A stretch of 54,385 nucleotides of DNA. It comes from Olsenella sp. SW781. Lineage in GTDB: Bacteria > Actinomycetota > Coriobacteriia > Coriobacteriales > Atopobiaceae. The notes below the pieces were generated by a model. That model had not been told where the DNA came from and searched no databases. It worked only from the letters and a program-made list of their open reading frames with translations. The stretch is from assembly GCF_012027725.1 (NCBI RefSeq), contig NZ_SJOU01000017.1:1-54385 (forward strand), given 5' to 3'. Numbering within the stretch: position 1 is the stretch's first letter; the number at the start of each line of letters is the position of its first letter. Both the position numbers and the translations under genes were made by a program. Positions 16,000 to 24,621 of the stretch are shown here, piece by piece.

Positions 16000-17028
16000 A
16001 TGGGCTTTGGCGCGTACATCGCCGACCGGCTGGTCCCGCTGGTCGTAGGCACGGCGGCGCTCGCGTTCGCCGCGCTCGTCATGGGCGTCTACGGCCTCGA
16101 CCCGGCCGCCGTGGCGTTTGTCTGCGGCGTGCTTGTGCTCGCCGCCGCCGTGGCCCTGCTGCTCGACTGGCTGCACCGCCGCACGTTCTACCAGCGGCTC
16201 TCCGACATGCTCGACTCGCTCGACGAGACGTACCTCGCCACGGAGCTCGTCGGGCGGCCGGACTTCCTCGAGGGCGAGCTCTTCTACGACGCGCTCGACC
16301 GCGAGTCCCGGGCCATGCGCGACCGCATCGCCGCCGCGCGCCGCCGGCAGCGCGAGTACCGCGAGTACGTGGAGACCTGGGTGCACGAGATCAAGACGCC
16401 CATAGCCGCGGCGCACCTCATCGCGAAGAACAACCCCTCTCCCGAGGTGGACGCCCTGGACGCCGAGGTCGACGCCATCGAGGGCTACGTCGAGCAGGCG
16501 CTCTACTACTCGCGCGGCACCTCGCTCGAGCGCGACTTCCAGATTCGCGAGGTCCTCCTCGCCGACGTGGTGCGCGACGCGCTGCGCCACAAGGCCCGCA
16601 CGCTGATTGGCGCCCGCGTGACGCCGGAGCTGGAGGGGCTCGACCTCACGGTGCGCGCCGACCCCAAGTGGCTCTCCTTCGTGATCGGCCAGGTGCTCGT
16701 GAACAGCGCGAAGTACCGCAGCGAGAAGGACGGTCGGGGTCGCGTGCGCATCACGGCCACGCGGCGGGAGACGGGCCTCGACGCGTGGGAGACGGTGCTC
16801 GCGATCGCCGACGACGGCGTGGGCATGCCGGCCTCCGACGTGGGCCGCGCGTTTGACAAGGGCTTCACGGGCGAGAACGGCCGGCGCTTCGCCCGCTCCA
16901 CCGGCATGGGCCTCTACCTCGTGCGCGAGCTCTGCGAGAAGATGGGCGTCCGCGCCGCGCTGGAGTCCGAGGAGGGCTCGGGCACCACCGTGTACCTGAG
17001 CTTCCCCGACATGGTCGACCGCGCGTGA
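16000..17028 (+). CDS. intramembrane-sensing histidine kinase (BceS-like)
   Basis: 342 residues. Two transmembrane helices (about residues 11-33 and 38-56) with almost no external loop mark an intramembrane-sensing kinase, which relies on its partner ABC transporter for stimulus detection. The H-box WVHEIKTPIAA contains His129, N-box-like VLVNSAKYR, G1 IADDGVGMP and the G2-like GMGLYLVRELCEKMG follow. GGGAGG precedes the ATG. It pairs with the response regulator upstream and the BceAB-type transporter downstream. Confidence 0.92.
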   Translation: MGFGAYIADRLVPLVVGTAALAFAALVMGVYGLDPAAVAFVCGVLVLAAAVALLLDWLHRRTFYQRLSDMLDSLDETYLATELVGRPDFLEGELFYDALDRESRAMRDRIAAARRRQREYREYVETWVHEIKTPIAAAHLIAKNNPSPEVDALDAEVDAIEGYVEQALYYSRGTSLERDFQIREVLLADVVRDALRHKARTLIGARVTPELEGLDLTVRADPKWLSFVIGQVLVNSAKYRSEKDGRGRVRITATRRETGLDAWETVLAIADDGVGMPASDVGRAFDKGFTGENGRRFARSTGMGLYLVRELCEKMGVRAALESEEGSGTTVYLSFPDMVDRA

Positions 17029-17039
17029 CACAAAGGGGC

Positions 17040-17132
17040 CGTGCAAAGGGGACCGTGCAAAGGGGACAGTCACTTTTGCACGGTGTTCGCGTGCAAAAGT
17101 GACTGTCCCCTTTGCACGGTCCCCTTTGCACG
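17040..17132. repeat. nested 93-nt GTGCAAA/GGGAC palindrome
   Basis: Perfect 43-nt arms (17040-17082, 17090-17132) with a 7-nt loop, starting 12 nt after the kinase stop. The inner unit is identical to the one at 13136; the outer unit differs (GTGCAAAGGGGACC here, GTGCAAAGGGC there). Confidence 0.97.
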
Positions 17133-17252
17133 ACCGCCCCTTGTCTCACCCTTACGAAACCATAAGGAAGCGATAAGCCCCGCCGATGGCACCGTCCTTC
17201 TCGCCGGGCGAGTATGGTCTTGTACCAGAACGCCACACGAGAGGAGCCCCCC

Positions 17253-18050
17253 ATGGCACCCGCTCACATCCGATCCGCCCAGCCTGCCCAGCCGGTCCTT
17301 GTCTGCCAGGACGTGGAGAAGCTCTACGGCACCCGCTCCAACGTCACGCGCGCCCTCGACGGCGTGTCCTTCGACGTTGCCGCCGGCGAGTACATCGCCA
17401 TCATGGGTCCGTCCGGCTCGGGCAAGACCACGCTCCTGAACTGCATCTCCACGATCGACCGGCCTACCTCCGGCCACATCCTCGTGGACGGCCAGGACAT
17501 CACCGCCCTGCGCCCCGGGCAGCTCTCCCGCTTCCGCCGCGAGCGCCTGGGCTTTGTCTTCCAGGACTCCAACCTGCTGGACACCCTCACCGCGCGCGAG
17601 AACATCGCACTTGCGCTCACGATCAACCACGCCCCCGCCAAGGAGGTCGTCGCGCGCGTGACCGGCGTGGCGGAGCGCCTCGGCGTCGCGGACGTCCTCG
17701 ACAAGTTCCCGCACGAGATGTCCGGCGGCCAGAAGCAGCGCGTGGCCGCGGCCCGCGCCATCGTGACCGACCCCTCGCTCGTGCTCGCCGACGAGCCCAC
17801 GGGCGCCCTCGACTCCAAGAACTCCCGCCGCCTGCTCGAGAGCCTCGAGGCCCTGAACGCCGACGGCGCCACGATCATCATGGTCACGCACGACTCCTTC
17901 GCCGCGAGCTACGCTCGCCGCGCCCTCTTCCTCAAGGACGGCCGCGTCTGGAACGAGATCGTCCGCGGCGACAAGACGCGCAAGGCCTTCTTCGACGAGA
18001 TCATGGACGTCGTGTCCTTCCTGGGAGGGGAGGGGGCAGATGTACGCTAA
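17253..18050 (+). CDS. ABC transporter ATPase (BceA-like)
   Basis: 265-residue nucleotide-binding subunit of a MacB/Bce-type transporter. Walker A is GPSGSGKTTLLN, the Q-loop lies in VFQDSNLLDTLTARENI, the signature is MSGGQKQRVAAARAI and Walker B LVLADEPTGALDS; the H-loop is in MVTHDSFAASYA. The ATG at 17253 follows GAGGAG; an upstream TTG is in frame but lacks a ribosome site. The last 11 nt overlap the permease gene, so the two are translationally coupled. One GTCCTTCTCGCC word lies at 17194 in the leader. Confidence 0.94.
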   Translation: MAPAHIRSAQPAQPVLVCQDVEKLYGTRSNVTRALDGVSFDVAAGEYIAIMGPSGSGKTTLLNCISTIDRPTSGHILVDGQDITALRPGQLSRFRRERLGFVFQDSNLLDTLTARENIALALTINHAPAKEVVARVTGVAERLGVADVLDKFPHEMSGGQKQRVAAARAIVTDPSLVLADEPTGALDSKNSRRLLESLEALNADGATIIMVTHDSFAASYARRALFLKDGRVWNEIVRGDKTRKAFFDEIMDVVSFLGGEGADVR

Positions 18051-20148
18051 GATCGCGCTCGGCAACGTCCGCAAGTCCTTCCGGGACTTCTCGGTCTTCT
18101 TCCTGACGCTCGCCGTCGGCGTCTGCGTGTTCTACGCCTTCGGCTCGATCACCGACCAGACTGCCGTCATCCAGATGGCGGCCGACCAGCGCCGCATGGT
18201 CCAGGGCCTCGCGGACATCCTCTCCGGCCTCTCCGTGTTCGTCGTCATCATCCTCGGGTTTCTCGTCGTCTATGCCAACCGCTTCCTCATCCGGCGGCGC
18301 AAGCGCGAGTTTGGCATCTACCTCACGCTGGGCATGGACATCCGGCACGTCTCGTGGATCGTCGTCATAGAGACGCTCGTCGTGGGCGTGGTCGCGCTGG
18401 CGGTGGGCCTGCTGCTGGGCATCGGCCTCTCGCAGGTCATGATGTACGTCACAGCCGGGCTCTTCGAGGCCACGATCAAGGGCTTCGTCTTTGCCTTCTC
18501 GCCGTCCGCGTGCCTCTCCACGATGGCGTGCTTCGCGGGCATCTTCCTCGTGACGCTCGTCTTCAACGTGACCACGGTCAGCCGCTACAAGCTCATCGAC
18601 CTCATCAACGCGGACAAGGTGAGCGAGAAGGTCCGCCTGCGCAGCCTGCCGCTCTCCGTGGTGCTCTTCCTCGTGTCGCTCGCGCTCATCGGCGTGGCGT
18701 ACAAGGTCCTGCTCGAGCACGGCATGATGGAGGAGGGCCCGTACTTCGCCATCGCCACGGGCCTGGTCACGGTGGGCACCCTGCTCTTCTTCTTCTCGAT
18801 CTCCGGATTTGCCCTCCGCGCGCTCCAGGCGAGCCCGCGCGCCTACCTCTCTGGCCTCAACATGTTCGTGATGCGCCAGCTCAACAGCCGCATCAACACC
18901 GCGTGGCTCTCCGTCTCCCTGGTGTGCGCGATGCTCTTCCTCGCCATCTGCGGCGTGTGCACGGGCTTCTCGGTTGCCACGGGCATGAACGAGAGCCTCA
19001 AGGTGGGCACGCGCTACGACATGTCGCTCGTGAGCTACCCCATGGGCATGGCCTCGGCGCTCGTCTCCGCCGACCCCGAGGAGGGCCCCGCCGCTGCGGA
19101 CGGCTACGACGCCATCGCCCGCCTGCGCGCGGACATCCCCGACTACGACGAGATCTTCTCGGACGCCGTCCAGGTCAACCAGTACACCTACGACGCCGAG
19201 GGCAACCTGCTCGTGGACACCACGGTGGAGGAGCTCTTCGCCAACACGGACTTCACGGGCAACGCCACCATGCAGACCATGATGCAGGGCAACACGGACC
19301 AGCACCTCGTCATCGTGCCGGTCTCGCAGTACAACGCCCTGGCCCAGATGCTGGGCGAGAAGAACGTGGAGCTCGCGGCCGACGAGTGCCTGCTCTGGAA
19401 CGACATGTCGTCCCTTGACGAGCTCTGGGAGGCCGTGGTCGCGCAGAACCCCGAGGTCGAGGTCCAGGGTCGGACGCTGCGCTTCGCCGCGGAGCCGCTC
19501 GCGCGCCTGCCCTTCTCGGACTCGAGCGCCGGCGGCACGGTGTCGGGCGCGCTCGTCGTCCCCGACGACCTGATTCCGGCTGACGCCGGTCCCACCTCGA
19601 CCGGGGTGAACCTCATGTACGCGGGCGAGCGCGCGGAGGTTGAGCCCGCTGCCGTCACCGCGATTGACGAGGCCTACGGCGACATCATGGGCCAGGGCTC
19701 CACGCTCGACGCCTGGCCGGTCTGGATGCGCACGACCGCCCAAGGCCTGCTCGACCAGGCCTCCGGCACCACCGTCGTGGTCACCTACCTGGCCATCTAC
19801 ATCGGCGTGGTCCTGCTCGTGAGCTGTGCCACGGTGCTCGCCCTGCAGCAGCTCTCCGAGGCGGCGGACAACGTGGGCCGCTACCGCGTCCTCGCCGAGC
19901 TCGGCGCCGAGCGGCGCATGATCAACCGCGCGCTTCTCGCCCAGGTGGGGGTGTACTTCCTCTTCCCGCTGGTCGTGGCCGTGGCGCACGCGGCCGTGGC
20001 GCTCAGCGTGGTGAACGACATCGTGGCGCTGCTCACGGGCTTTCAGATCGGCACGGCGCTCGTGGGCACGGTGGCCTTCGTGGTGGCGCTCTACGGCGGC
20101 TACTTCCTCGTGACCTACCTCACCTCGCGCAGCCTCATCGTGCGGTAG
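18040..20148 (+). CDS. ABC transporter permease (BceB-like, FtsX domains)
   Basis: 702-residue membrane subunit. Helix 1 and the first FtsX domain occupy roughly residues 15-225. A large extracytoplasmic domain of about 210 residues (roughly 335-575, starting YDMSLVSYPMG) follows, and three helices at the C-terminus complete the ten-helix plan of BceB proteins. The big external loop is the site that detects or extracts peptide antibiotics and cell-wall precursor complexes in the family. It partners with the ATPase upstream and with the kinase. The final residues are followed by a nested palindrome that starts at the stop codon. Confidence 0.92.
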   Translation: MYAKIALGNVRKSFRDFSVFFLTLAVGVCVFYAFGSITDQTAVIQMAADQRRMVQGLADILSGLSVFVVIILGFLVVYANRFLIRRRKREFGIYLTLGMDIRHVSWIVVIETLVVGVVALAVGLLLGIGLSQVMMYVTAGLFEATIKGFVFAFSPSACLSTMACFAGIFLVTLVFNVTTVSRYKLIDLINADKVSEKVRLRSLPLSVVLFLVSLALIGVAYKVLLEHGMMEEGPYFAIATGLVTVGTLLFFFSISGFALRALQASPRAYLSGLNMFVMRQLNSRINTAWLSVSLVCAMLFLAICGVCTGFSVATGMNESLKVGTRYDMSLVSYPMGMASALVSADPEEGPAAADGYDAIARLRADIPDYDEIFSDAVQVNQYTYDAEGNLLVDTTVEELFANTDFTGNATMQTMMQGNTDQHLVIVPVSQYNALAQMLGEKNVELAADECLLWNDMSSLDELWEAVVAQNPEVEVQGRTLRFAAEPLARLPFSDSSAGGTVSGALVVPDDLIPADAGPTSTGVNLMYAGERAEVEPAAVTAIDEAYGDIMGQGSTLDAWPVWMRTTAQGLLDQASGTTVVVTYLAIYIGVVLLVSCATVLALQQLSEAADNVGRYRVLAELGAERRMINRALLAQVGVYFLFPLVVAVAHAAVALSVVNDIVALLTGFQIGTALVGTVAFVVALYGGYFLVTYLTSRSLIVR

Positions 20149-20287
20149 CGCAAAAGGGGGACGGTGAGACAAGGGGGACGGGTTCATTTGTCTCATCGAA
20201 TTCATGAGACAAATGAACCCGTCCCCCTTGTCTCACCGCGCCCCCCTTGTCTCACCGCCCCCCCTGTCTCGCCCGTCCCCTTTTGCG
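20148..20287. repeat. nested GGGAC palindrome, GAGACAA type
   Basis: The core has perfect 35-nt arms (20162-20196 and 20204-20238) around CGAATTC and contains GGTGAGACAAGGGGGACGGG. Around it GCGCAAAAGGGGGACGG (20148-20164) faces CCGTCCCCTTTTGCGC (20272-20287), with extra CCCTTGTCTCACCG units between. It begins at the last base of the permease stop codon. Confidence 0.95.
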
Positions 20288-20366
20288 CCGCTGGCCGAAT
20301 GAACCTGAAACACGCATGCAACATCGGTACCATGAAGCAATGGAAGGGAAGAGACAGGAGGTACCC

Positions 20367-20930
20367 ATGGGACTGTTCGATAAGATCAAGAGCAAGTTCG
20401 TCTCTGACGACGGCACGTTCACGCCCCCCGAGGCGTCGTTCGCCACCCGCCCGGACACCGTGTATGCCCCCGTCTCGGGCGTGCTCATCCCGCTCGAGGA
20501 GGTCAACGACGAGATCATCTCCGCCGGCCTCATCGGCAACGGCTACGGGATCCTCCCCACCGGCAACGGCGTGCTCTACTCGCCGGTCAACGGCCGCATC
20601 GGGGCCACCACGGTGACCAACCACTCCATCGGCATCGCCACGCACGAGGGCATCGAGGTCCTCATCCACATCGGCATCGGCACGGTCAACATGAAGGGCA
20701 AGGGCTTCAAGCGCCTGGTCGAGGCCAACGACGAGGTCCACGCCGGCCAGCCGATCATGCTCTTCGACGTCGACGCCATCAAGCTCGCCGGCTACGACGA
20801 GGTCATCGCCTGCGTCATCTCCAACCCGGACGCCTTTGCCAAGATCCGCCACGTCGGCGCGTCGGGCACGCTCATCGGCGACCGCCCGCTCGTCAAGATC
20901 GGAGACCCGCTCCTCGTAGCGAAGAAGTAG
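20367..20930 (+). CDS. PTS glucose-type EIIA (Crr-like)
   Basis: 187-residue soluble phosphocarrier. After a short helix (MGLFDKIKSKF) the EIIA-Glc barrel begins: VYAPVSGVLIPLEEV, then GNGYGILPTGNGVLYSPVNG. The two active-site histidines are His86 (NHSIGIATHEG) and His101 (EVLIHIGIGTVNMKG), the latter being the phospho-acceptor. As a stand-alone IIA it can serve several IIBC partners and may carry regulatory roles. AGGAGG precedes the ATG. It is a single gene ended by a strong terminator. Confidence 0.93.
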   Translation: MGLFDKIKSKFVSDDGTFTPPEASFATRPDTVYAPVSGVLIPLEEVNDEIISAGLIGNGYGILPTGNGVLYSPVNGRIGATTVTNHSIGIATHEGIEVLIHIGIGTVNMKGKGFKRLVEANDEVHAGQPIMLFDVDAIKLAGYDEVIACVISNPDAFAKIRHVGASGTLIGDRPLVKIGDPLLVAKK

Positions 20931-20950
20931 CGCTACAATCACGCGGTCAC

Positions 20951-20979
20951 GAGGCCCCGCATTCGTGCGGGGCCTCTTT
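20951..20979 (+). terminator. strong intrinsic terminator after the EIIA gene
   Basis: GAGGCCCCGC (20951-20960), loop ATTCGT, GCGGGGCCTC (20967-20976), then TTTC. It lies 20 nt after the stop and 24 nt before gldA. Confidence 0.92.
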
Positions 20980-21002
20980 CACGAAGAGAGAGGATCTGGC
21001 AC

Positions 21003-22097
21003 ATGGCACGTATCTTCATCAGCCCCAGCAAGTACGTTCAGGGCCCCGGCGAGCTGACCCGCCTCGGCGAGTACGTCAAGGCCTACGGCGCCCACGCGCT
21101 CGTGGTCATCTCCGAGGGCGGCCTGCGCCGCTCCGGCGACGTCATCACCGCGAGCCTCGAGGCCGCCGGCGTGGCGCGCACCTACGACAACTTCAACGGC
21201 GAGTGCTCCCAGGCCGAGATCGACCGCCTTGTCGAGGTCCTGCGCTCGTCCGGCGCCGACGTGGTCGTGGGCGTGGGCGGCGGCAAGATCTTCGACACCG
21301 CCAAGGCCGTGGCCGCTGCCGTCGACGTGCCCGTGGTCATCGTGCCCACCATTGCCGCCACGGACGCCCCGTGCTCCGCGCTCTCCGTCATCTACACCGA
21401 CGACGGTCAGTTCAAGGAGTACCAGTTCTTCAAGCAGAACCCCAACCTCGTCCTCATGGACACCGACGTCATCTCCAAGAGCCCGGTGCGCCTGACGGTC
21501 TCTGGCATGGGCGACGCCCTGGCCACCTACTTCGAGGCCCGCGCCTGCAAGCGCTCCGACGCCACCACCTGCGCCGGCGGCCACGTGACCGAGGCCGCCA
21601 TGGCGCTCGCCCGCCTGTGCTACGAGACGCTCATCTCCGACGGCCTCAAGGCTAAGCTCGCGCTGGAGGCCGGCGCCTGCACCGAGTCCGTCGAGAAGAT
21701 CATCGAGGCCAACACGCTGCTCTCCGGCCTGGGCTTCGAGTCCGCGGGCCTTGCCGGCGCGCACGCCATCCACAACGGCATGACCGCCATGCCCGAGACC
21801 CACGCGTTCTACCACGGCGAGAAGGTCGCCTTCGGCACGCTCACGCAGCTCGTCCTGGAGAACGCCGAGGAGCTCTACGAGGTGCTCGACTTCTGCGTGG
21901 AGATCGGCCTGCCGGTGACGTTCGCGCAGCTCGGCGTCGAGGACGCGAGCTGGGAGCGCGTGCTCGAGGTGGCCAAGCTCGCCTGCGCGCCCACCGACAC
22001 TCTCGGCAACATGCCCTTCGAGGTCACGCCCGAGAAGGTCGCCTCCGCCATGCTCGCGGCCGACGCCTACGGTCGCGCCGCCCTCGGCGAGGAGTAG
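21003..22097 (+). CDS. gldA: glycerol dehydrogenase
   Basis: 364-residue iron-type alcohol dehydrogenase that oxidises glycerol to dihydroxyacetone with NAD. The opening RIFISPSKYVQGPGEL is characteristic of GldA. GVGGGKIFDTAKAVA binds NAD, PTIAATDAPCSALSVIY is the family block, and metal ligands lie in GFESAGLAGAHAIHNGM and HAFYHGEKVAFGTL. It could work with the aquaporin/glycerol channel at 28142 in glycerol metabolism, but the two are not linked in an operon. GAGAGGA supports the ATG. Confidence 0.94.
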   Translation: MARIFISPSKYVQGPGELTRLGEYVKAYGAHALVVISEGGLRRSGDVITASLEAAGVARTYDNFNGECSQAEIDRLVEVLRSSGADVVVGVGGGKIFDTAKAVAAAVDVPVVIVPTIAATDAPCSALSVIYTDDGQFKEYQFFKQNPNLVLMDTDVISKSPVRLTVSGMGDALATYFEARACKRSDATTCAGGHVTEAAMALARLCYETLISDGLKAKLALEAGACTESVEKIIEANTLLSGLGFESAGLAGAHAIHNGMTAMPETHAFYHGEKVAFGTLTQLVLENAEELYEVLDFCVEIGLPVTFAQLGVEDASWERVLEVAKLACAPTDTLGNMPFEVTPEKVASAMLAADAYGRAALGEE

Positions 22098-22194
22098 CTC
22101 GACGGCCCGAGGTTCTTCTCGCCCCGGCGTCCGGATGTGCGGAGTCCCGGCTTTCGGCCCCTCCGGCTCCCGGCTTCCGGCTCCGCCGCTCAGG

Positions 22195-22400
22195 CGTTGG
22201 CCTTTCCGGGGTTATGGCAATTAACCCGTCGCCCGCGTTGTCCGATCGGGGGTTGTGGCAGTTTTCGACCTGCCACAACCCCCGATTCCGCAACAGGGCG
22301 AGAAGAACGCCCAGTTGACGCTCCGCCGCGACTGCCATAACCCCCATCTCCGCAGCGCGTCGGAGCCCCAAATTGCCATAACCCCCGAACCCGCAACGCG
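22195..22400. repeat. TGCCATAACCCC repeat cluster, copy 2
   Basis: Same order of elements as at 15001-15200: GGGGTTATGGCAA, then GGGGGTTGTGGCAG facing CTGCCACAACCCCC (22250-22283), then GGCGAGAAGAACGCCCAGTT (word at 22297-22308), then two direct units of TGCCATAACCCCC, each followed by CGCA and GCGC. It fills the gap between gldA and the convergent hypothetical gene; no ORF is present. A GTTCTTCTCGCC word (22112) lies just before it. Confidence 0.9.
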
Positions 22401-22443
22401 CTCCGCGGCACGTCCCCGCGGCACGTCCCCTCGGCGCAGAAAC

Positions 22444-22471
22444 GGGGCCGGAACCCTGAGGCTCCGGCCCC
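22444..22471 (-). terminator. terminator of the 22503 gene
   Basis: GGGGCCGGA (22444-22452) pairs with TCCGGCCCC (22463-22471); on the minus strand GTTTC follows. It is about 30 nt after the stop codon. Confidence 0.7.
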
Positions 22472-22502
22472 GTCGCAGGTGCGGGTGACGATTGGTGAGG
22501 CG

Positions 22503-22808
22503 TCAGTCCTTCTCGCCGGAGATGGAGGCGTAGAAGGTCGCGTGATCGAAGACGTCCTTGATGGTCTTGCCGTGGATGAAGGGGAGGGCGAGGAACTCGT
22601 CAACGGTGGGGACGAGCTCGGAGCAGTCGACGAAGTGGTCCTTCTCGTTGCGGCGGCTCGTGTCCTGCGCGCGCCAGGACTCGAAGTTGCAGTCAGTCAG
22701 GTAATAGATGGCGGAGCCGGTCTTCATGTAGACCGAGTGGTTGCAATGCAGGTACTCGGCCAGCTCGTCGTAGTTGATGTCGAGGGCCTCTGCTGCCTTC
22801 TTTCCCAT
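22503..22808 (-). CDS. hypothetical protein, 101 aa
   Basis: I do not recognise the family. The protein is soluble, slightly acidic, with no signal or membrane segment. It starts MGKKAAEALDINYDELAEYL, a likely helix, has a central aromatic stretch VYMKTGSAIYYLTDCNFESW and ends FYASISGEKD. AAAGGA lies at good distance before the ATG and a terminator follows, so it looks like a real single-gene unit. Its last four codons (GEKD) are the word GGCGAGAAGGAC. Confidence 0.6.
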   Translation of the reverse strand: MGKKAAEALDINYDELAEYLHCNHSVYMKTGSAIYYLTDCNFESWRAQDTSRRNEKDHFVDCSELVPTVDEFLALPFIHGKTIKDVFDHATFYASISGEKD

Positions 22809-22917
22809 GGCGGTTCCTTTCTCCGGAATACCAAATGGACGATAGACAAACTATAACCCGTCTCGCCGCCTGTTATGCGTCTGTTCCCGAAATGTTAGGT
22901 GAGCGTAGCCTCTGCGG

Positions 22918-23586
22918 TCACTGAGCGCTGGCGAGAAGAACGCGCTCCAGCTCGTCAGGCGTGTCCACGAAGGCGGTCGCCCCCGCCGCCACGAGCTCGT
23001 CTCGCCCGCGGAATCCCCACGTACATGAAATGCAGCTGCACCCGACGGCCTCGGCGGTCTGCACGTCGACCTCGGAGTCGCCCACGTACGCCATGCCCTC
23101 GTGTGTGACGCCCATGCGCCCGAGCGCGGCCTCAACCATGTCCGGGGAGGGCTTCTTGCGGATGCCGGCCGCCTCGTTCTCCCCGAGCACCGCGTCGAAG
23201 GCGCCCGGGAACTGCCGCGCAATCAGCTCCTGCACGGCGAAGTCGCCCTTGTTGGAGACCACGGCCAGGCGCACGCCTGCGGCGCGCAGGTGAGCCAGGA
23301 GCTCGGGGATGCCGGGGTAGGGGCCGGTGTGGTCCTCGCAGTGGGCGGCGTAGTGAGCGCAGAAGTCCTCGTAGACGGCCTCCTCCGTGGCGGCGTCCGT
23401 GCCGGCGGGCACGGCACGGTGGATGAGCAAGCGAATGCCGTTGCCCACGAAGCGGCGCACGTCGTCGATGGAGTGCGGCGGCATGTCGTGCGTCGCGAGC
23501 GCCGCGTTGGTGGAGAGGTGCAGGTCCTCGAGGGTGTTCAGGAGGGTTCCGTCAAGGTCGAAGACGACGGTCTGGTATGCGGGCAT
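22918..23586 (-). CDS. HAD-superfamily hydrolase, phosphoglycolate-phosphatase-like
   Basis: 222-residue phosphatase. Motif I is VVFDLDGTLLNT (nucleophile Asp10), motif II Ser/Thr lies in VVSNKGD, the motif III lysine is in GIRKKPSPDM and motif IV in YVGDSEVDVQTA. The helical cap between residues 15 and 85 (FVGNGIRLLIHRAV) fits the Gph/PpaX group that hydrolyses phosphoglycolate or pyrophosphate. GAAGGAG precedes the ATG. The final codons VLLAS use the word GTTCTTCTCGCC. The specific substrate is open. Confidence 0.85.
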   Translation of the reverse strand: MPAYQTVVFDLDGTLLNTLEDLHLSTNAALATHDMPPHSIDDVRRFVGNGIRLLIHRAVPAGTDAATEEAVYEDFCAHYAAHCEDHTGPYPGIPELLAHLRAAGVRLAVVSNKGDFAVQELIARQFPGAFDAVLGENEAAGIRKKPSPDMVEAALGRMGVTHEGMAYVGDSEVDVQTAEAVGCSCISCTWGFRGRDELVAAGATAFVDTPDELERVLLASAQ

Positions 23587-23711
23587 GTGCGCTCCTTCGG
23601 TTGGCCGGCGCTAGGGTAGCACGTTCGACGGGGGAGCGTCTGAAAACTCCGGGTATTAGGGTACGTTTTCCGCATCCCTACAGCTGCGAGTCCTCGTTGT
23701 CATAGTCGATT

Positions 23712-24346
23712 TTGAGCGATCCAAAGTATTCGAATTCTGTTCTCAAGGAGCAGAAGGAGCGACACGAGTTCTCGGCGCATGTTATCACGCGCTTCTTCAT
23801 GACGCCGATGAGCATCGAGGAGCGATGGGATCTCATCGAGGAGTACTTCCTTGGAAACGACGACTATGTCGCCGCGCGGCTTGGGCCTGAACCTACTACT
23901 GGAGGTTTGCCTGATGATGAGGTAACGACAAAGGTGAGGTTCAGAGGAAAAAGAAGTTTTTTACTGGCCTCTACGCAACGGTGATGAATGAGGGGATGGG
24001 CTTTCCGCCACAGCCATACTTCAGGATTTGGAGGAGCCTTATCAAGGGTGATGTCCAGCCTGAGGAACAGGCCGATCTCGACAGGCTGCGGGCTGCCACC
24101 AAAGGTGCTCGCTATGAGTATCCGTCTCTGAACCCAGAACTCAGGATAGAGAGCACTGGAGAGACGCTTCATCCGCTGCTCGCCTGGAAGGAGCACCGCG
24201 TACTTCTCTTCAGGCTTAGGTCGGCAGCGGAGTATGACCTTGCCAGGAAAACGGATTGGACGCCGTACTTGCTCGGCCAGGGAGAGTCGATCGTCAAACT
24301 AGTTGATGACATTCAGACAAGGAAGCATAGGAACAACGAGGAATGA
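23712..24346 (+). pseudogene. hypothetical gene, probably frameshifted, lower GC
   Basis: Two frames that read as one protein. Frame 1 (23712-23984) gives MSPIEERW-like text, in fact MTPMSIEERWDLIEEYFLGN. Frame 2, open back to before 23945 and ending at 24346, continues KKFFTGLYATVMNEGMGF and later DLDRLRAATKGARYEYPSLN. A shift of -1, or one extra A, in the A5 run at 23948-23952 (GGAAAAAGAAG) joins them into about 210 residues. The TTG start at 23712 has no good ribosome site, so the 5' end may be missing too. Lower GC than the neighbours suggests acquisition. Family not recognised. Confidence 0.5.
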
Positions 24347-24363
24347 CGTGAGCCGACGCCTGA

Positions 24364-24573
24364 GCCCGCGGTAGAGGCTACGTCGCAGCACCCGCCCGTC
24401 CTTCTCGCCAGCAGCTTGACTCCATCGAGGTCGGCGATGTCGTGCGCCACAAGGCGTTCGGCCAAGGTACGGTGGTGAGTCTCGACGAGGGCTACATCGT
24501 CGTTCATCTGGGCGGCAAGGACCGCATGTTCGCGTTTCCTGGTGCTTTTGAGCAGGGATTTCTGGGATTGTAG
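24364..24573 (+). pseudogene. C-terminal domain remnant (VGDVVRHKAFGQGTV type)
   Basis: An open frame without a start codon reads QLDSIEVGDVVRHKAFGQGT, then VVHLGGKDRMFAFPGAF and ends EQGFLGL. This is the small SH3-like module often found as the C-terminal tail of larger proteins (pattern HKxFGxGTV...FPxAFxxGFL). The parent protein is missing; the frame begins after stops at 24349 and 24361. A GTCCTTCTCGCC word lies at 24398. A second, shorter remnant of the same tail lies after the DUF3800 gene. Confidence 0.65.
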
Positions 24574-24594
24574 GCCATCTGAGGTGGCAGCGCG

Positions 24595-24621
24595 TTTGGA
24601 GCGCCCCCAGTGTGGTATAAG
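24595..24621 (+). promoter_or_regulatory. promoter of the DUF3800-associated RNA (copy A)
   Basis: Extended -10 element TG-G-TATAAG (24613-24621). The -35 is weak (TTTGGA at 24595). The copy at the window end has the same extended -10 (TG-A-TATAAA) with TTGCAT 17 nt upstream. Confidence 0.55.
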
